A stretch of DNA of 64,000 nucleotides from Eudoraea chungangensis (GCF_029360665.1 NZ_JARDUB010000004.1:62001-126000), one strand, 5' to 3'; positions 45,758 through 54,873 are shown, counted from the stretch's first letter. Made by a program: numbers and translations. The notes: generated by a model not told the origin, from the letters alone.

Positions 45758-46525
45758 CTATTTTTTCTTCTGATTCATAAACCATTCGTAAAGCTCTTCG
45801 GTATTGTACGCCTGTATCCAAGAATCGTGACCAACCCCTTCATATTTCGTAAATGTTACATTGTACTTCATCTCCCTTAAACGAGCTACCATGTCCTCAG
45901 ATTCGCTAAACGGAATAGACTTATCCTCTGTACCGTGAAACACCCATATAGGCATATCCTTGTTAATCCATGCGGCATATGGTAAAGGAGCCATCCCACA
46001 TACTACTGCCATCGCAGCAAATTTATCCGGATATTGTACACACAATTCCCAGGCAGCGCCTCCACCTCTACTCAGACCGGTAAGGTAAATCCTGTTAGTA
46101 TCAATCTTGTAATCCTTTACAATTTTTTCTAGAAGTTTCATAACAGCAAGAGTATTCCACCATTTGCGCTTATTAGGGTTTTGTGGAGCCAGGATTGCAA
46201 AAGGAAATTCCCTTCCTTCGGCCAACATTTTTGGAGGACCATTTGTCTTTAAATCTTCAAGATTTCCGCCTGATTCTCCCCCGCCATGTAAAAAGAGTAA
46301 TAAGGGCACCCTGGAACTCTCCTTGTAGTCTTCGGGAAGATATAGGTAATACGACAGAACTTCTGTTGATACCGTTTCAACTTTATCTGAAATTAACTGC
46401 GATTGCCCGGCACAACCTTGCACTAAAAACAAGGCAAAACCGAAAGCAAATACTAGAAATTTTTTCTTTCCAATTAGTAGCCTTTTGTTAAGACTATTCC
46501 TATTATCCGACACATTTTGTACCAT
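45758..46525 (-). CDS. alpha/beta hydrolase esterase lipoprotein
   Basis: A 255-residue exported esterase of the prolyl-oligopeptidase/dienelactone-hydrolase-like group. Lipobox Cys38 (FLVQGC). LLFLHGGGESGG is the oxyanion loop, GLSRGGGAAW the nucleophile elbow, and VFHGTEDKSIP with GVGHDSW supply acid and His. It is of the kind found beside glycan hydrolases, where it removes acetyl or feruloyl groups. It sits between the BASS transporter and uxaB in one minus-strand run. Confidence 0.85.
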   Translation of the reverse strand: MVQNVSDNRNSLNKRLLIGKKKFLVFAFGFALFLVQGCAGQSQLISDKVETVSTEVLSYYLYLPEDYKESSRVPLLLFLHGGGESGGNLEDLKTNGPPKMLAEGREFPFAILAPQNPNKRKWWNTLAVMKLLEKIVKDYKIDTNRIYLTGLSRGGGAAWELCVQYPDKFAAMAVVCGMAPLPYAAWINKDMPIWVFHGTEDKSIPFSESEDMVARLREMKYNVTFTKYEGVGHDSWIQAYNTEELYEWFMNQKKK

Positions 46526-46562
46526 TATATTACTTTAATTTATCAAACTTCTAGTATTGAAA

Positions 46563-47981
46563 TTAAGATAAGGATTTCATCAGCGTTTTTACCCCTTTTT
46601 CATCAATCTTTCTGAGGTAATTGGCTAACAAATCTTCCAATTCAAGTTCTTTATTAAAACTAATTCCCCACAAGGTTTTATTTGCTAGGATTTCTTTGGC
46701 CATTTCTTGAACATCATTTAAAGCCCAGACTGATTTAAAATAGGAAACTATAGCCATATCGTCCTTAAGGATAAGTTCTGTTCCTCCATATTCTCCCCGA
46801 TAAAATACGATTATCGCGGCCCAAACAAAGACTAGTCTTTTTGGTATGGCATCCTTTAAAGCAATATATTCCATTATCGATGGGAGTAATCTTGTTTTAA
46901 ACTTGGCTATGGTATTAAGCGAAATACTACTTAACTGGTGTTCTATCGCTGGATTTTTGAATCTCTCAAGGACATTTTTTGCAAATTCGTCACATTCTTC
47001 CCTCCGACCGCCTAATGAAGGTATTATTTCCTCGTCCAGAGTTTTCAGCAAGAAAGTTTCCAGGGTAGCCTCGTTAACTGCAGCTCTTACCGTTAGAATA
47101 TTAGTCATCAGACCCAAGGGAACTAGTACGGTATGTGCTCCATTTAACAATCGGACTTTCATCTTTCTATAGGTATCTAAATCCCCCACCTGTTGAATAT
47201 GTAGCCTCTTATTAGTCAAGGGCCATTCTTGCTGAAATAGTTCTGATCCTTCGATAATCCAACTGTGATAAAATTCCCCAGCAACAAGTAAGGGATCCTC
47301 CTCCCCTATTTCCCTAATCAATTCCTCTGAAAGCTTTTTTGGAAAACCACTTACAATCCTATCAACCAAAGTATTACAAAAGAAATTATGATTTAAAACC
47401 CAATTGGTAAAATCTTCCGGTAAACTCCATAATACGGCATAGTCAAGTATACATTTTCTCAGCTCCTCACCATTTGCTTCTATTAATTCACAGGGAAGAA
47501 TAATGCACCCTTTTGAAGGATCTGCTTTAAAAAAAACAAACCTATGGTACAACCAGCGAGTGAGTTTTGCCGGAAATTCCTTTGGCGGGCAATCTGCAAA
47601 ACTGTCCTTATCAAAAAACGAGATACCGGCTTCTGTGGTGTTAGAAATGATAAATCTTATACTTGGAACCTCGGCGAGCTTTAAATAGCTATCCCATTCT
47701 TTATAGGGGTTAACAATGGCCTGAATACATTCAACTTTTTGGATACTTTTGCGTAGTTCTCCTTGGTAATAACCATTTAGTAAAACGTGGTATATACCCT
47801 TTTGTATTCTTAACAAATGATAATCTCCATGCTCAGTAGGTTTAATAATAGCCACCCCAGCATTAAAATTGGACTCTTTATTTAAAATGTCAATCATCCA
47901 TAGTGAAAAGGCTCTTAGAAAGTTCCCTCCTCCAAATTGCATTACTTTAAGAGGCATAGACCGATTAACAGTTGTACTCAT
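46563..47981 (-). CDS. uxaB: tagaturonate reductase
   Basis: NADH-dependent reduction of D-tagaturonate to D-altronate, cytoplasm; 472 residues of the long mannitol-dehydrogenase family. QFGGGNFLRAF at about 15-25 is the nucleotide-binding loop of the UxaB type, ISNTTEAGISF near 112-122 and KVRLLNGAHTVLVPLG near 276-291 are substrate and catalytic segments (Lys, Asn, His). It is followed directly by uxaA, fixing the altronate branch rather than the fructuronate one. Confidence 0.93.
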   Translation of the reverse strand: MSTTVNRSMPLKVMQFGGGNFLRAFSLWMIDILNKESNFNAGVAIIKPTEHGDYHLLRIQKGIYHVLLNGYYQGELRKSIQKVECIQAIVNPYKEWDSYLKLAEVPSIRFIISNTTEAGISFFDKDSFADCPPKEFPAKLTRWLYHRFVFFKADPSKGCIILPCELIEANGEELRKCILDYAVLWSLPEDFTNWVLNHNFFCNTLVDRIVSGFPKKLSEELIREIGEEDPLLVAGEFYHSWIIEGSELFQQEWPLTNKRLHIQQVGDLDTYRKMKVRLLNGAHTVLVPLGLMTNILTVRAAVNEATLETFLLKTLDEEIIPSLGGRREECDEFAKNVLERFKNPAIEHQLSSISLNTIAKFKTRLLPSIMEYIALKDAIPKRLVFVWAAIIVFYRGEYGGTELILKDDMAIVSYFKSVWALNDVQEMAKEILANKTLWGISFNKELELEDLLANYLRKIDEKGVKTLMKSLS

Positions 47982-48000
47982 ATGTTTTTTAGTAGCTTAT

Positions 48001-49656
48001 TTAAAGTGAAATTCCTCTTTTCCATGGGATAAAATCGTTTTGATCATTTCTCCTTGCCTTACATACAGTTTTCCCACTGGCAATTTTTATCAATAATTCC
48101 AATAGTCGCTCTCCAACTTCTTCAATAGTTTCCTCTCCGGAAATTATTGTCCCGGCATCTATATCAATTATCTCCTGCATTTTATTAAACAAGTTTGTAT
48201 TACTTGAAATTTTTACAACCGGACAAATAGGATTTCCCGTAGGAGTGCCCAAACCTGTTGTAAATACAATCAGGTTGCAACCAGCTCCGGCCAGACCTGT
48301 AGTACTTTCTACATCATTTCCAGGCGTACAAAGTAAGTGTAGACCAGGACCATTTACTTTCTCTACATAGTCTAAGACACCAACAATTGGAGATGTTCCA
48401 CCTTTCTTAGCAGCTCCTGCAGATTTCATAGCGTCGGTAATAAGACCATCTTTTACATTTCCAGGAGAAGGATTGTTCTCAAACCCAGTCCCCCTAGATT
48501 TAGCGACGCTGGCGTAATCATCCATCAATTCGGCGAATTTGTGTGCCAGCTGATCCGTTGTACAGCGATTAAGTAGTTCTTGCTCTACCCCATTGAGTTC
48601 TGGAAATTCGGAAAGCACGGCGCTTCCTCCTATTGCCACAACTAGGTCACTGGTGTGCCCAAGAGCGGGGTTGGCGGAAATCCCGGAAAAACCATCAGAT
48701 CCTCCACATTCCAAGCCCAGTACTAATTTGTTTAACGGGGCTTTTTCCCGGCCTATTTTATTAGCTTCCACCAGGCCAATAAATGTTTTTTGAACGGCTT
48801 CTTCTAAGAAGGATTTTTCGTTTATTGCTCGCTGTTGTTCTAAAAAATAGACAGGCTTTTGAAGCGATTTTATTCGAGCATCAAGTGCCTCTTTAAGCAT
48901 GTCAATTTGTGCATGTTGACACCCTAGACTAAGCACCGTAGCCCCTGCAACATTGGCATTAGTGATGTAGCCAGCCAATAAATCACATAAGGCTTGTGCA
49001 TCTTCTTTGGTACCCCCGCATCCACCATCATGTCTAAGAAATCTAATTCCGTCTACATTTGGAAAAATTCGATTCTGCTGATACTCTTCCTGTGAAGAAA
49101 TTATAGGCGTATTAGCCAAGTCTTGAGTTGAAGCCCCTGCCTGATATTTCTTAATTAACACCTCTGTATTTATATGATAATTCTTTTTTGTAGTATACCC
49201 CAGGGCATCGGCAAGTGCCTCTTCAATAAGTGTGATATTTCTGTTCTCACAAAAGACCAATGGAATAACTAGCCAATTATTTTCAGTACCAACACTGCCG
49301 TCCTTTCTATGATATCCAAGAAAATGTCTATTCCCTAGCTTTTCAATGGAGGGAGCGGTCCAATGTATCTTTTTAGTATTTGAGGAGTCGTAAACTGCAG
49401 CCTCATGAACGGTATTTGCTCTAGAAATAACTTCCCCGGCCGCTATTGCTGAAATGGCCTTTCCCACTGGTACGCCATACATGCTGAGCACTTCTCCCTT
49501 CTCGAGGTCTCTTAGGGCAAATTTATGTTTTGCAGAAATATCTGTCTTAATCTCTACCCTCTCCTTTCCCAATTGTACCATAGTACCCTTAGTTAAATCT
49601 ATTAAGGCTACCCCTAAATTATCTCGTTCGTCGATTTTCAAGCATTGTTTTTCCAT
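48001..49656 (-). CDS. uxaA: altronate dehydratase
   Basis: Iron-dependent dehydratase converting D-altronate to 2-keto-3-deoxy-D-gluconate; 551 residues. N-terminal SAF-type domain (to about 95), then the GD-AH main domain with GTENNWLVIPLVFCEN near 120-135, DGGCGGTKEDA, LSLGCQHAQ, GLECGGSDGFSGISANPALG and C-terminal TGLGTPTGNPICPVVKI. The conserved cysteines fit the metal site. It lies 3 bases after the aldolase gene. Confidence 0.95.
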   Translation of the reverse strand: MEKQCLKIDERDNLGVALIDLTKGTMVQLGKERVEIKTDISAKHKFALRDLEKGEVLSMYGVPVGKAISAIAAGEVISRANTVHEAAVYDSSNTKKIHWTAPSIEKLGNRHFLGYHRKDGSVGTENNWLVIPLVFCENRNITLIEEALADALGYTTKKNYHINTEVLIKKYQAGASTQDLANTPIISSQEEYQQNRIFPNVDGIRFLRHDGGCGGTKEDAQALCDLLAGYITNANVAGATVLSLGCQHAQIDMLKEALDARIKSLQKPVYFLEQQRAINEKSFLEEAVQKTFIGLVEANKIGREKAPLNKLVLGLECGGSDGFSGISANPALGHTSDLVVAIGGSAVLSEFPELNGVEQELLNRCTTDQLAHKFAELMDDYASVAKSRGTGFENNPSPGNVKDGLITDAMKSAGAAKKGGTSPIVGVLDYVEKVNGPGLHLLCTPGNDVESTTGLAGAGCNLIVFTTGLGTPTGNPICPVVKISSNTNLFNKMQEIIDIDAGTIISGEETIEEVGERLLELLIKIASGKTVCKARRNDQNDFIPWKRGISL

Positions 49657-49659
49657 AAT

Positions 49660-50334
49660 TTACTTTTGCCTGGCCCGAGAAGCGGCAATTATCTTTAAAA
49701 CTCCTCTGGCCTTTTGTGTGAGTCTTCCATAGTCTCCACTTTCCAAAATTTCTTTTGTGACCAATTGTGAACCCATGCCTACGCAAGATACTCCAGCCCT
49801 AAACCAATTTATTAGATTTTCCTCACTTACGGTAACTCCTCCAGTGGGCATTATTTTTAAGTTAGGCATTACTGCCTTAATGGATTTCACAAAGTTTGCC
49901 CCGAGTACATTCCCAGGAAAAACTTTGATCAAGGTTGCCCCGGCAATTCTGGCCTGGTGCGCTTCCGTGACGGTGCCGCAACCGGGTACCCATAGCATAT
50001 TGTTGTCTATGGCATATTTACCCACCTCAGGTACAAGTGCAGGAGAAACCAGAAACTTGGCACCTGCCTCATGAAATTTCTTGGCATCCTCTGTATAAAA
50101 AATGGTGCCAATACCTAAAATACTTCCCTCAAGGCTTTCCGAGAAAGCAACCAATTCTTTAAAAACATCCAAAGCATTTTCTCCGCGATTGGTAAACTCA
50201 AAAACCCTAATTCCCGCGTCATAGGTTGCCTTTAAGACCCATTTACATACTTCTATATCCTTATGAAAAAAGACAGGAATTAATCCAGATTTTTCCATTT
50301 CCGTTACCATCGATGCTATGGTTATCTGAGTCAT
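49660..50334 (-). CDS. KDPG/KHG aldolase
   Basis: Class I aldolase splitting 2-keto-3-deoxy-6-phosphogluconate into pyruvate and glyceraldehyde-3-phosphate. The 224 residues form a TIM barrel; FEFTNRG near residue 45 holds the catalytic Glu, TLIKVFPGN near 133-141 the Schiff-base Lys, and PTGGVTVSEEN the phosphate site. It follows the zinc dehydrogenase by 10 bases. The KDG kinase needed just before this step is not in the window. Confidence 0.93.
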   Translation of the reverse strand: MTQITIASMVTEMEKSGLIPVFFHKDIEVCKWVLKATYDAGIRVFEFTNRGENALDVFKELVAFSESLEGSILGIGTIFYTEDAKKFHEAGAKFLVSPALVPEVGKYAIDNNMLWVPGCGTVTEAHQARIAGATLIKVFPGNVLGANFVKSIKAVMPNLKIMPTGGVTVSEENLINWFRAGVSCVGMGSQLVTKEILESGDYGRLTQKARGVLKIIAASRARQK

Positions 50335-50344
50335 TTAGTATTGT

Positions 50345-51352
50345 TTAGAAGGTAATCGTAGCTTTAATAATTGTTGAGTCTGATGCTGTCCATTTATCAA
50401 AATTTTGAGGCATTTCAGTAAATGGCAACGAGGTAGAAATATAACTCTTGGTAGGAAAACTTTTTATTTGATCCATTACCCGATAAAAATCGGTTTTAGT
50501 TGCATTTCTACTGCATAATAAAGTTGATTCTTTAGCATGAATTTCCGGATGGTTAAAAACTAGATCTCCTTTAGATAGTCCTACCAAAACATATCTTCCA
50601 GAATGCCCCAATAACTTAACACCGAATTCTAGGGCTTTTTTATTCCCAGTCGCATCAAATACTACATCGGCCATAGCATGGTTAGTTAATTCCTTTAAAT
50701 TATCGGTCAACTGGTCGTCCGCCAAGAAGATTATATCGGCATCCATAATGTTTTTGGCAAATGCCAGGCGTTCCGGATTAAGATCTACAGCAATTACTTT
50801 TGCACCTACCAATTTGGCTTGTTTTATTATGGCTAATCCGATAGGACCACAACCCATTATTAACGCAGTATCCTCTGCAGTTAATACAGCTCTTTTAAGG
50901 GCATGAGCTCCTATGGCCAAAGGCTCTATAATGCTTATCTCCTCCTCGGTAAGTTCATTTGCAAGAAGAAGCAAATCGCTTCTTAGCGAAACATATTCTT
51001 GCATACCCCCATCGGTGTGTATTCCAAAAACATGTAGTTTTTCACAACAGTTGGTATGTCCTTTGGTACAGGCCCTACACCTACCACAGTTTATATATGG
51101 CATAATGGCCACCCTATCGCCTGGCTTAAATTTTGTGCTGTCTGCATCTACTTCTACCACCTCAGCCGCAATTTCGTGGCCTAAAATTCTTGGATAGGTA
51201 AAAAAAGCCTGATTTCCTTTGTAGGCGTGTAAGTCTGTTCCACATATACCAACTCTATTAATTTTTAACAAAACTTCCCCATCCCTACGACTGGGTACAC
51301 TTTTTTCCTTAATGTTGAACCTTCCAGGTTCTTCGCAAACAATGTATTTCAT
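50345..51352 (-). CDS. zinc-dependent alcohol dehydrogenase, L-galactonate 5-dehydrogenase-like
   Basis: Medium-chain dehydrogenase of 335 residues, first gene of the hexonate run. GICGTDLHAY and GHE (catalytic zinc ligands) at about 36-68 and the structural-zinc cluster CGRCRACTKGHTNCC near 93-107 are intact; IMGCGPIGLAIIKQAKLVGA near 165-184 binds NAD. E. coli LgoD, which oxidises L-galactonate to D-tagaturonate, belongs to this family, and the next enzyme here uses tagaturonate. The substrate is therefore inferred from context; related sorbitol/threonine-type dehydrogenases cannot be excluded by sequence alone. Confidence 0.85.
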   Translation of the reverse strand: MKYIVCEEPGRFNIKEKSVPSRRDGEVLLKINRVGICGTDLHAYKGNQAFFTYPRILGHEIAAEVVEVDADSTKFKPGDRVAIMPYINCGRCRACTKGHTNCCEKLHVFGIHTDGGMQEYVSLRSDLLLLANELTEEEISIIEPLAIGAHALKRAVLTAEDTALIMGCGPIGLAIIKQAKLVGAKVIAVDLNPERLAFAKNIMDADIIFLADDQLTDNLKELTNHAMADVVFDATGNKKALEFGVKLLGHSGRYVLVGLSKGDLVFNHPEIHAKESTLLCSRNATKTDFYRVMDQIKSFPTKSYISTSLPFTEMPQNFDKWTASDSTIIKATITF

Positions 51353-51560
51353 GATTGGTTAAATTAATAATTTTGAAGAAGTTTCGGAGCTTTTATTTTT
51401 TAAAACTTGGAATTCGACATAATCGTAGCAATATGTTTACAAATTGCATTAGAATTGAAGAAAGAAGTAATGAAACTGAGCTAAGAATTGCAATCGGAAA
51501 AAAGAAAAAAAAAGAACTTTACGAAAATCTAAAAAACAGAAATAAAAAGTATTAAAAAAG

Positions 51561-51591
51561 TTGCGTTACAAGATTTGAAAAAGTACATTTG
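51561..51591 (+). promoter_or_regulatory. flavobacterial promoter of the tRNA-Ser/tRNA-Pro unit
   Basis: TTG at 51561-51563, 20-base spacer, TACATTTG at 51584-51591. Both boxes match the Bacteroidota consensus TTG / TAnnTTTG exactly, 39 bases before the mature tRNA-Ser. The best promoter in the window. Confidence 0.82.
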
Positions 51592-51630
51592 CATCCGCAT
51601 TTTGCGATACACGTTCATAATTAAGTTTTA

Positions 51631-51714
51631 GGAGAGGTGCCGGAGTGGTAACGGAGCAGATTGCTAATCTGTCGACGCGTAAGTGTCGCCTGGGTTCGAG
51701 TCCCAGTCTCTCCG
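51631..51714 (+). tRNA. tRNA-Ser (anticodon GCU)
   Basis: Acceptor stem GGAGAGG (51631-51637) pairs with TCTCTCC (51707-51713), G discriminator at 51714. The anticodon loop TTGCTAA has GCT at 51663-51665, reading AGC/AGU. A long variable arm and the GGTTCGAGTCC T-arm are present. CCA is not encoded. Confidence 0.95.
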
Positions 51715-51739
51715 CTTTTTCCTTTTAAGAATATAATTT

Positions 51740-51814
51740 CGGGGTGTAGCGTAGCCCGGTTATCGCGCCGCGTTTGGGACGCGGAGGTCGCAGGTTCGAA
51801 TCCTGCCACCCCGA
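51740..51814 (+). tRNA. tRNA-Pro (anticodon UGG)
   Basis: Acceptor CGGGGTG pairs with CACCCCG (51807-51813), discriminator A at 51814. Anticodon stem CCGCG/CGCGG encloses TTTGGGA with TGG at 51775-51777. T-arm GGTTCGAATCC. It lies 25 bases after tRNA-Ser, so they are cotranscribed. CCA is not encoded. Confidence 0.95.
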
Positions 51815-51836
51815 CGAAATTCTTTTTAGTATTTTC

Positions 51837-51873
51837 AAAACCCTGTAAATTTATAGATTTGCAGGGTTTTTCG
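51837..51873 (+). terminator. intrinsic terminator after the tRNA pair
   Basis: AAAACCCTGTAAAT (51837-51850) pairs with ATTTGCAGGGTTTT (51857-51870), six-base loop, followed by further T. It closes the tRNA transcript 22 bases after tRNA-Pro. Confidence 0.85.
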
Positions 51874-52085
51874 TTTTTGTTTATATCCATGGGTAACATT
51901 TAAAAATATTACATAGGTGAATTGTCTGGCACACTATTTATGGTATATTTAAAAAGCTATTAGAGTAATACCAACAGAAGGCGGTGAACAAGTGATTTGT
52001 ATAGCTAAACCGTTGTCAACTCTAAATAATAAGAATGAACACTAAGGATATTAATGATTTCAAGTGGTGTGTTTTTTGCTCGAGA

Positions 52086-52538
52086 TTACATTCGGATCGA
52101 ACAAATGTAGGTCCAAGCAATAAAAAGAAATTGTAAAGGAATTCTAAACCACAAATAGCCGAGACCATTTCCGTCAAATGTTGCTTTTTCGTAATTCACA
52201 TTATTTATTGAAGCATAAACATTAGCCGGTAGCATCAGTAAAAGAAAAATAATTAAGGTCCACCCAGATAAATATTTAAATCGAGGTATCAGAAGCCCAA
52301 TGGCAATCAAGATTTCAAATAATCCTGTTAGGTAGACAAAACTTTCTTTAAAAGGAATAAATTTAGGTATCATCAGGGACATTCCTTGTGTAAATACAAA
52401 ATGTCCAATGGCTGTAAACACAAGCATAGTTGACATAGCAATTCTAGCAGATAATGCCAAATCATATTCTTTTTTAATGATTTTTATTGCAAAAATGTAG
52501 ATAGTACAACTTAATAATAGCACAATTAGTGTTTTCAT
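52086..52538 (-). CDS. DoxX-like membrane protein
   Basis: A 150-residue inner-membrane protein with four hydrophobic segments in the DoxX arrangement (FTAIGHFVF near 42-50, LTGLFEILIAIGLLIP near 70-85, IIFLLLMLPANVYAS near 95-109). The function of the stand-alone family is unclear; redox or oxidative-stress roles have been proposed for relatives. It is downstream of a Crp/Fnr-type gene in the same direction, 64 bases away. Confidence 0.78.
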   Translation of the reverse strand: MKTLIVLLLSCTIYIFAIKIIKKEYDLALSARIAMSTMLVFTAIGHFVFTQGMSLMIPKFIPFKESFVYLTGLFEILIAIGLLIPRFKYLSGWTLIIFLLLMLPANVYASINNVNYEKATFDGNGLGYLWFRIPLQFLFIAWTYICSIRM

Positions 52539-52602
52539 TTTTTTTTGAAATTATTGAAGTGCAAAGTTCAGAAAACACTAAAGCATAAACAATGAACCTA
52601 GG

Positions 52603-53169
52603 TTAAGTAATACGTCTTCTAATTCTACTTAAAGCTTGTGGAGTTACGCCGATATAAGATGCAATATATTTTAAAGGTATTTGTTGCAACAAATTTGGTC
52701 TGTCAGAGAATAAATCCAAATATCGTTCTTCTGCTGTTTTACTCAATAAGGAAAGCTCTCTCTTTGATTTTATTAAAAACATATTTTCAGACATTTTTCT
52801 TCCAATAATATTTCCGCTACTTGTTCTATCATAGACTTCTTCTAAGTCTTTATGATTAATTTGCCATAAAATGGTGTCCGTCAAGGTTTCAATCTGGTAT
52901 TTAGAAGGCGTTTGCGTTAAAAATGAATCATAACCTGTAACAAATTCATTTTCGAATAAAAATCCAAAAGTTAAATCAACCTCTACTCCCGGAACATAAA
53001 GTCTAACTATTCCTTTTGTTATAAAAGACAAATGGTTCTCAACCTCTCCGAGTTTCAATAGAACAGAATGCTTTTTATGCCTAACTTCTTGTAATTTCGA
53101 GGAGAAAAACTGCCAATCAGAATTGGACATTGGAGAAATATTCTCAATAAAATTTCTAATCTCGTTCAT
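52603..53169 (-). CDS. Crp/Fnr family transcriptional regulator
   Basis: A 188-residue cytoplasmic regulator. Residues about 20-115 form a cyclic-nucleotide-binding-like beta roll (LLKLGEVENHLSFITKGIVRLY), and the C-terminus has a short helix-turn-helix (IPLKYIASYIGVTPQALSRIRRR). No Fnr-type N-terminal cysteine cluster is present, so it should not sense oxygen through Fe-S. It probably controls the DoxX gene that follows. Confidence 0.9.
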   Translation of the reverse strand: MNEIRNFIENISPMSNSDWQFFSSKLQEVRHKKHSVLLKLGEVENHLSFITKGIVRLYVPGVEVDLTFGFLFENEFVTGYDSFLTQTPSKYQIETLTDTILWQINHKDLEEVYDRTSSGNIIGRKMSENMFLIKSKRELSLLSKTAEERYLDLFSDRPNLLQQIPLKYIASYIGVTPQALSRIRRRIT

Positions 53170-53202
53170 TTACAGACCTTTATACTCATAGCTAACCTAG
53201 AA

Positions 53203-54873
53203 TTAAAGATTCTCTCCGTCCTCTGGCTTGGAAATAGTAATTTCCTGGTTCTGACCCGTTAAATGATCTACAATTCTGCTGAGAGGCGACTTATCATCCG
53301 AAGATAATTTACTGGGAACTGTTGTAAGGCTACCATCGCGTGCGGCTACATAGCCAGGAGAGAGTATTTCAACCCCTGCTTCGTTAAAGGCATTTAAAAT
53401 ATTCTTGTGCACCTCTGAATAAATAAATGGAATTTTTTTTGATTCTAAGGTATATACATTTAGCTCATAAGAGACATAATAATCATCTAAGCTAGTTTGT
53501 AATACAAAAGGTTTGGGTTCCTTTAAAATATGTATAGTATTAGAAGCTGCCTGCTGCAATAGAGCCTCAGCCGTCTCCCAAGGCAAATCGTATCCCAAAG
53601 TTATCGTAGTATGTAATATTACAGGTTCGTGTTTTTCATTGGTATAGTTCACGATGGTACCCGTTAAAATCTTGGCATTGGGAATGGTAACCTCTTCCTG
53701 TTTCGTCGTTCTAATGCGCGTTACCAGTATTGTTTTATCTATAACATCTCCTACGATATTGTCAATTTTTATGCGGTCATCTAATTGAAACGGTCGCATA
53801 TAGGTAATAACAATTCCTGCAATAATATTAGCAATCGCGGAGGTTGATCCAAAAGAGATTAGCGCACCAATAAAGATAGAGATCCCCTGAAAAGCAGAGG
53901 AACCAGAACCCGGCAGGTATGGAAAGATTAAAATAAGTGCCAAGGCGTAAATTAGTATAGAAAGTATCTTGCCTGTGGGTTTAGCCCAATCCTTGTGAAA
54001 GTTTTTCAGTTTAAACTTTTCCAGTTCCACATCTATGGCAATTTCATTGATAATTCTGGAAAAATATCTTGCAAAAAATGCAATAATCAATATAAAGAAT
54101 AGGGATGGGATAAAATCCACAAAGCCATAAAAAACATATTTAATAGGTTTAGAAATATACCCATAAAAGAGGTTGACAATATTCTCTGCCCATGGGAAAA
54201 AACTAAACATAAAAGGGGCATAAATAAATAAGGTAAGGGCTATAATTCCTATGCGAACAATATTCGATGCAAAAACAAATATATTTACCGTGTCTTTTGG
54301 AATAAAATATTTTAATACGTTTGTTTTCTTTCTTAAGAATTTACGCTCAATTTTAGACAACCTTACGGTTATCTTCTTGAAGAGCCAGTTTACCAGTCTT
54401 ATATAAAGCACTAAAACTAAAAGTAAAAGGGCAAAATATCCAATTCGTATGGCCCATTCTCTGGGAGTTAAGTCTTCGGTTCCCTTTAAATTGGCTTTAA
54501 TCCTGTTTAACCTAAACTCTGCCAAGTCTCTTACCGTAGTGCTATCTGTCCTAGCATCTTGAGGTGTAGTTACCAAAGCCAAATCCTCATTTAGCATAAT
54601 CTGAATGAGTCCCTTATTTTCTTTTAACCACAGACTATCTACCAATGGATTATACCCTTTGGTTAATCGTTCTAACCTAAGGGAAGCTTCCTTAGCCCTA
54701 AATTCTGTTGAATAGGTATCCGTTCCATTTGAAATATAAAAAATAGTATCCTTTTTAATAATGACAGGAGAGGCCTCTTTTATTACTATTGGCTTTTGAG
54801 GGCTTAAACTATCTTGGGAAGCTAAAGCAAAATGGGATAGAAGAAATAGAAGGAATACTTTTTTAAATAACAT
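53203..54873 (-). CDS. mechanosensitive channel MscS family protein
   Basis: A 556-residue inner-membrane protein with a signal peptide (ending LASQD), a periplasmic segment of about 110 residues, about five hydrophobic segments, and the MscS pore and beta domain: FGSTSAIANIIAGIVITYMRPFQLDDRI near 338-365 and the VTIPNAKILTGTIVNYT stretch. It should open under osmotic downshock. It is 33 bases downstream of nothing obvious on its own strand and likely monocistronic. Confidence 0.9.
   Translation of the reverse strand: MLFKKVFLLFLLSHFALASQDSLSPQKPIVIKEASPVIIKKDTIFYISNGTDTYSTEFRAKEASLRLERLTKGYNPLVDSLWLKENKGLIQIMLNEDLALVTTPQDARTDSTTVRDLAEFRLNRIKANLKGTEDLTPREWAIRIGYFALLLLVLVLYIRLVNWLFKKITVRLSKIERKFLRKKTNVLKYFIPKDTVNIFVFASNIVRIGIIALTLFIYAPFMFSFFPWAENIVNLFYGYISKPIKYVFYGFVDFIPSLFFILIIAFFARYFSRIINEIAIDVELEKFKLKNFHKDWAKPTGKILSILIYALALILIFPYLPGSGSSAFQGISIFIGALISFGSTSAIANIIAGIVITYMRPFQLDDRIKIDNIVGDVIDKTILVTRIRTTKQEEVTIPNAKILTGTIVNYTNEKHEPVILHTTITLGYDLPWETAEALLQQAASNTIHILKEPKPFVLQTSLDDYYVSYELNVYTLESKKIPFIYSEVHKNILNAFNEAGVEILSPGYVAARDGSLTTVPSKLSSDDKSPLSRIVDHLTGQNQEITISKPEDGENL

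Noticed and set aside
51355-51555. 66-codon plus-strand ORF upstream of the tRNA promoter
   Set aside because: Lysine-rich low-complexity translation from AT-rich DNA, no ribosome-binding site or recognisable domain, and it overlaps the likely leader of the divergent hexonate operon.
51631-52085. tRNA genes as integration site of a mobile element
   Set aside because: No second copy of either tRNA 3' end, no integrase, and ordinary chromosomal genes follow.
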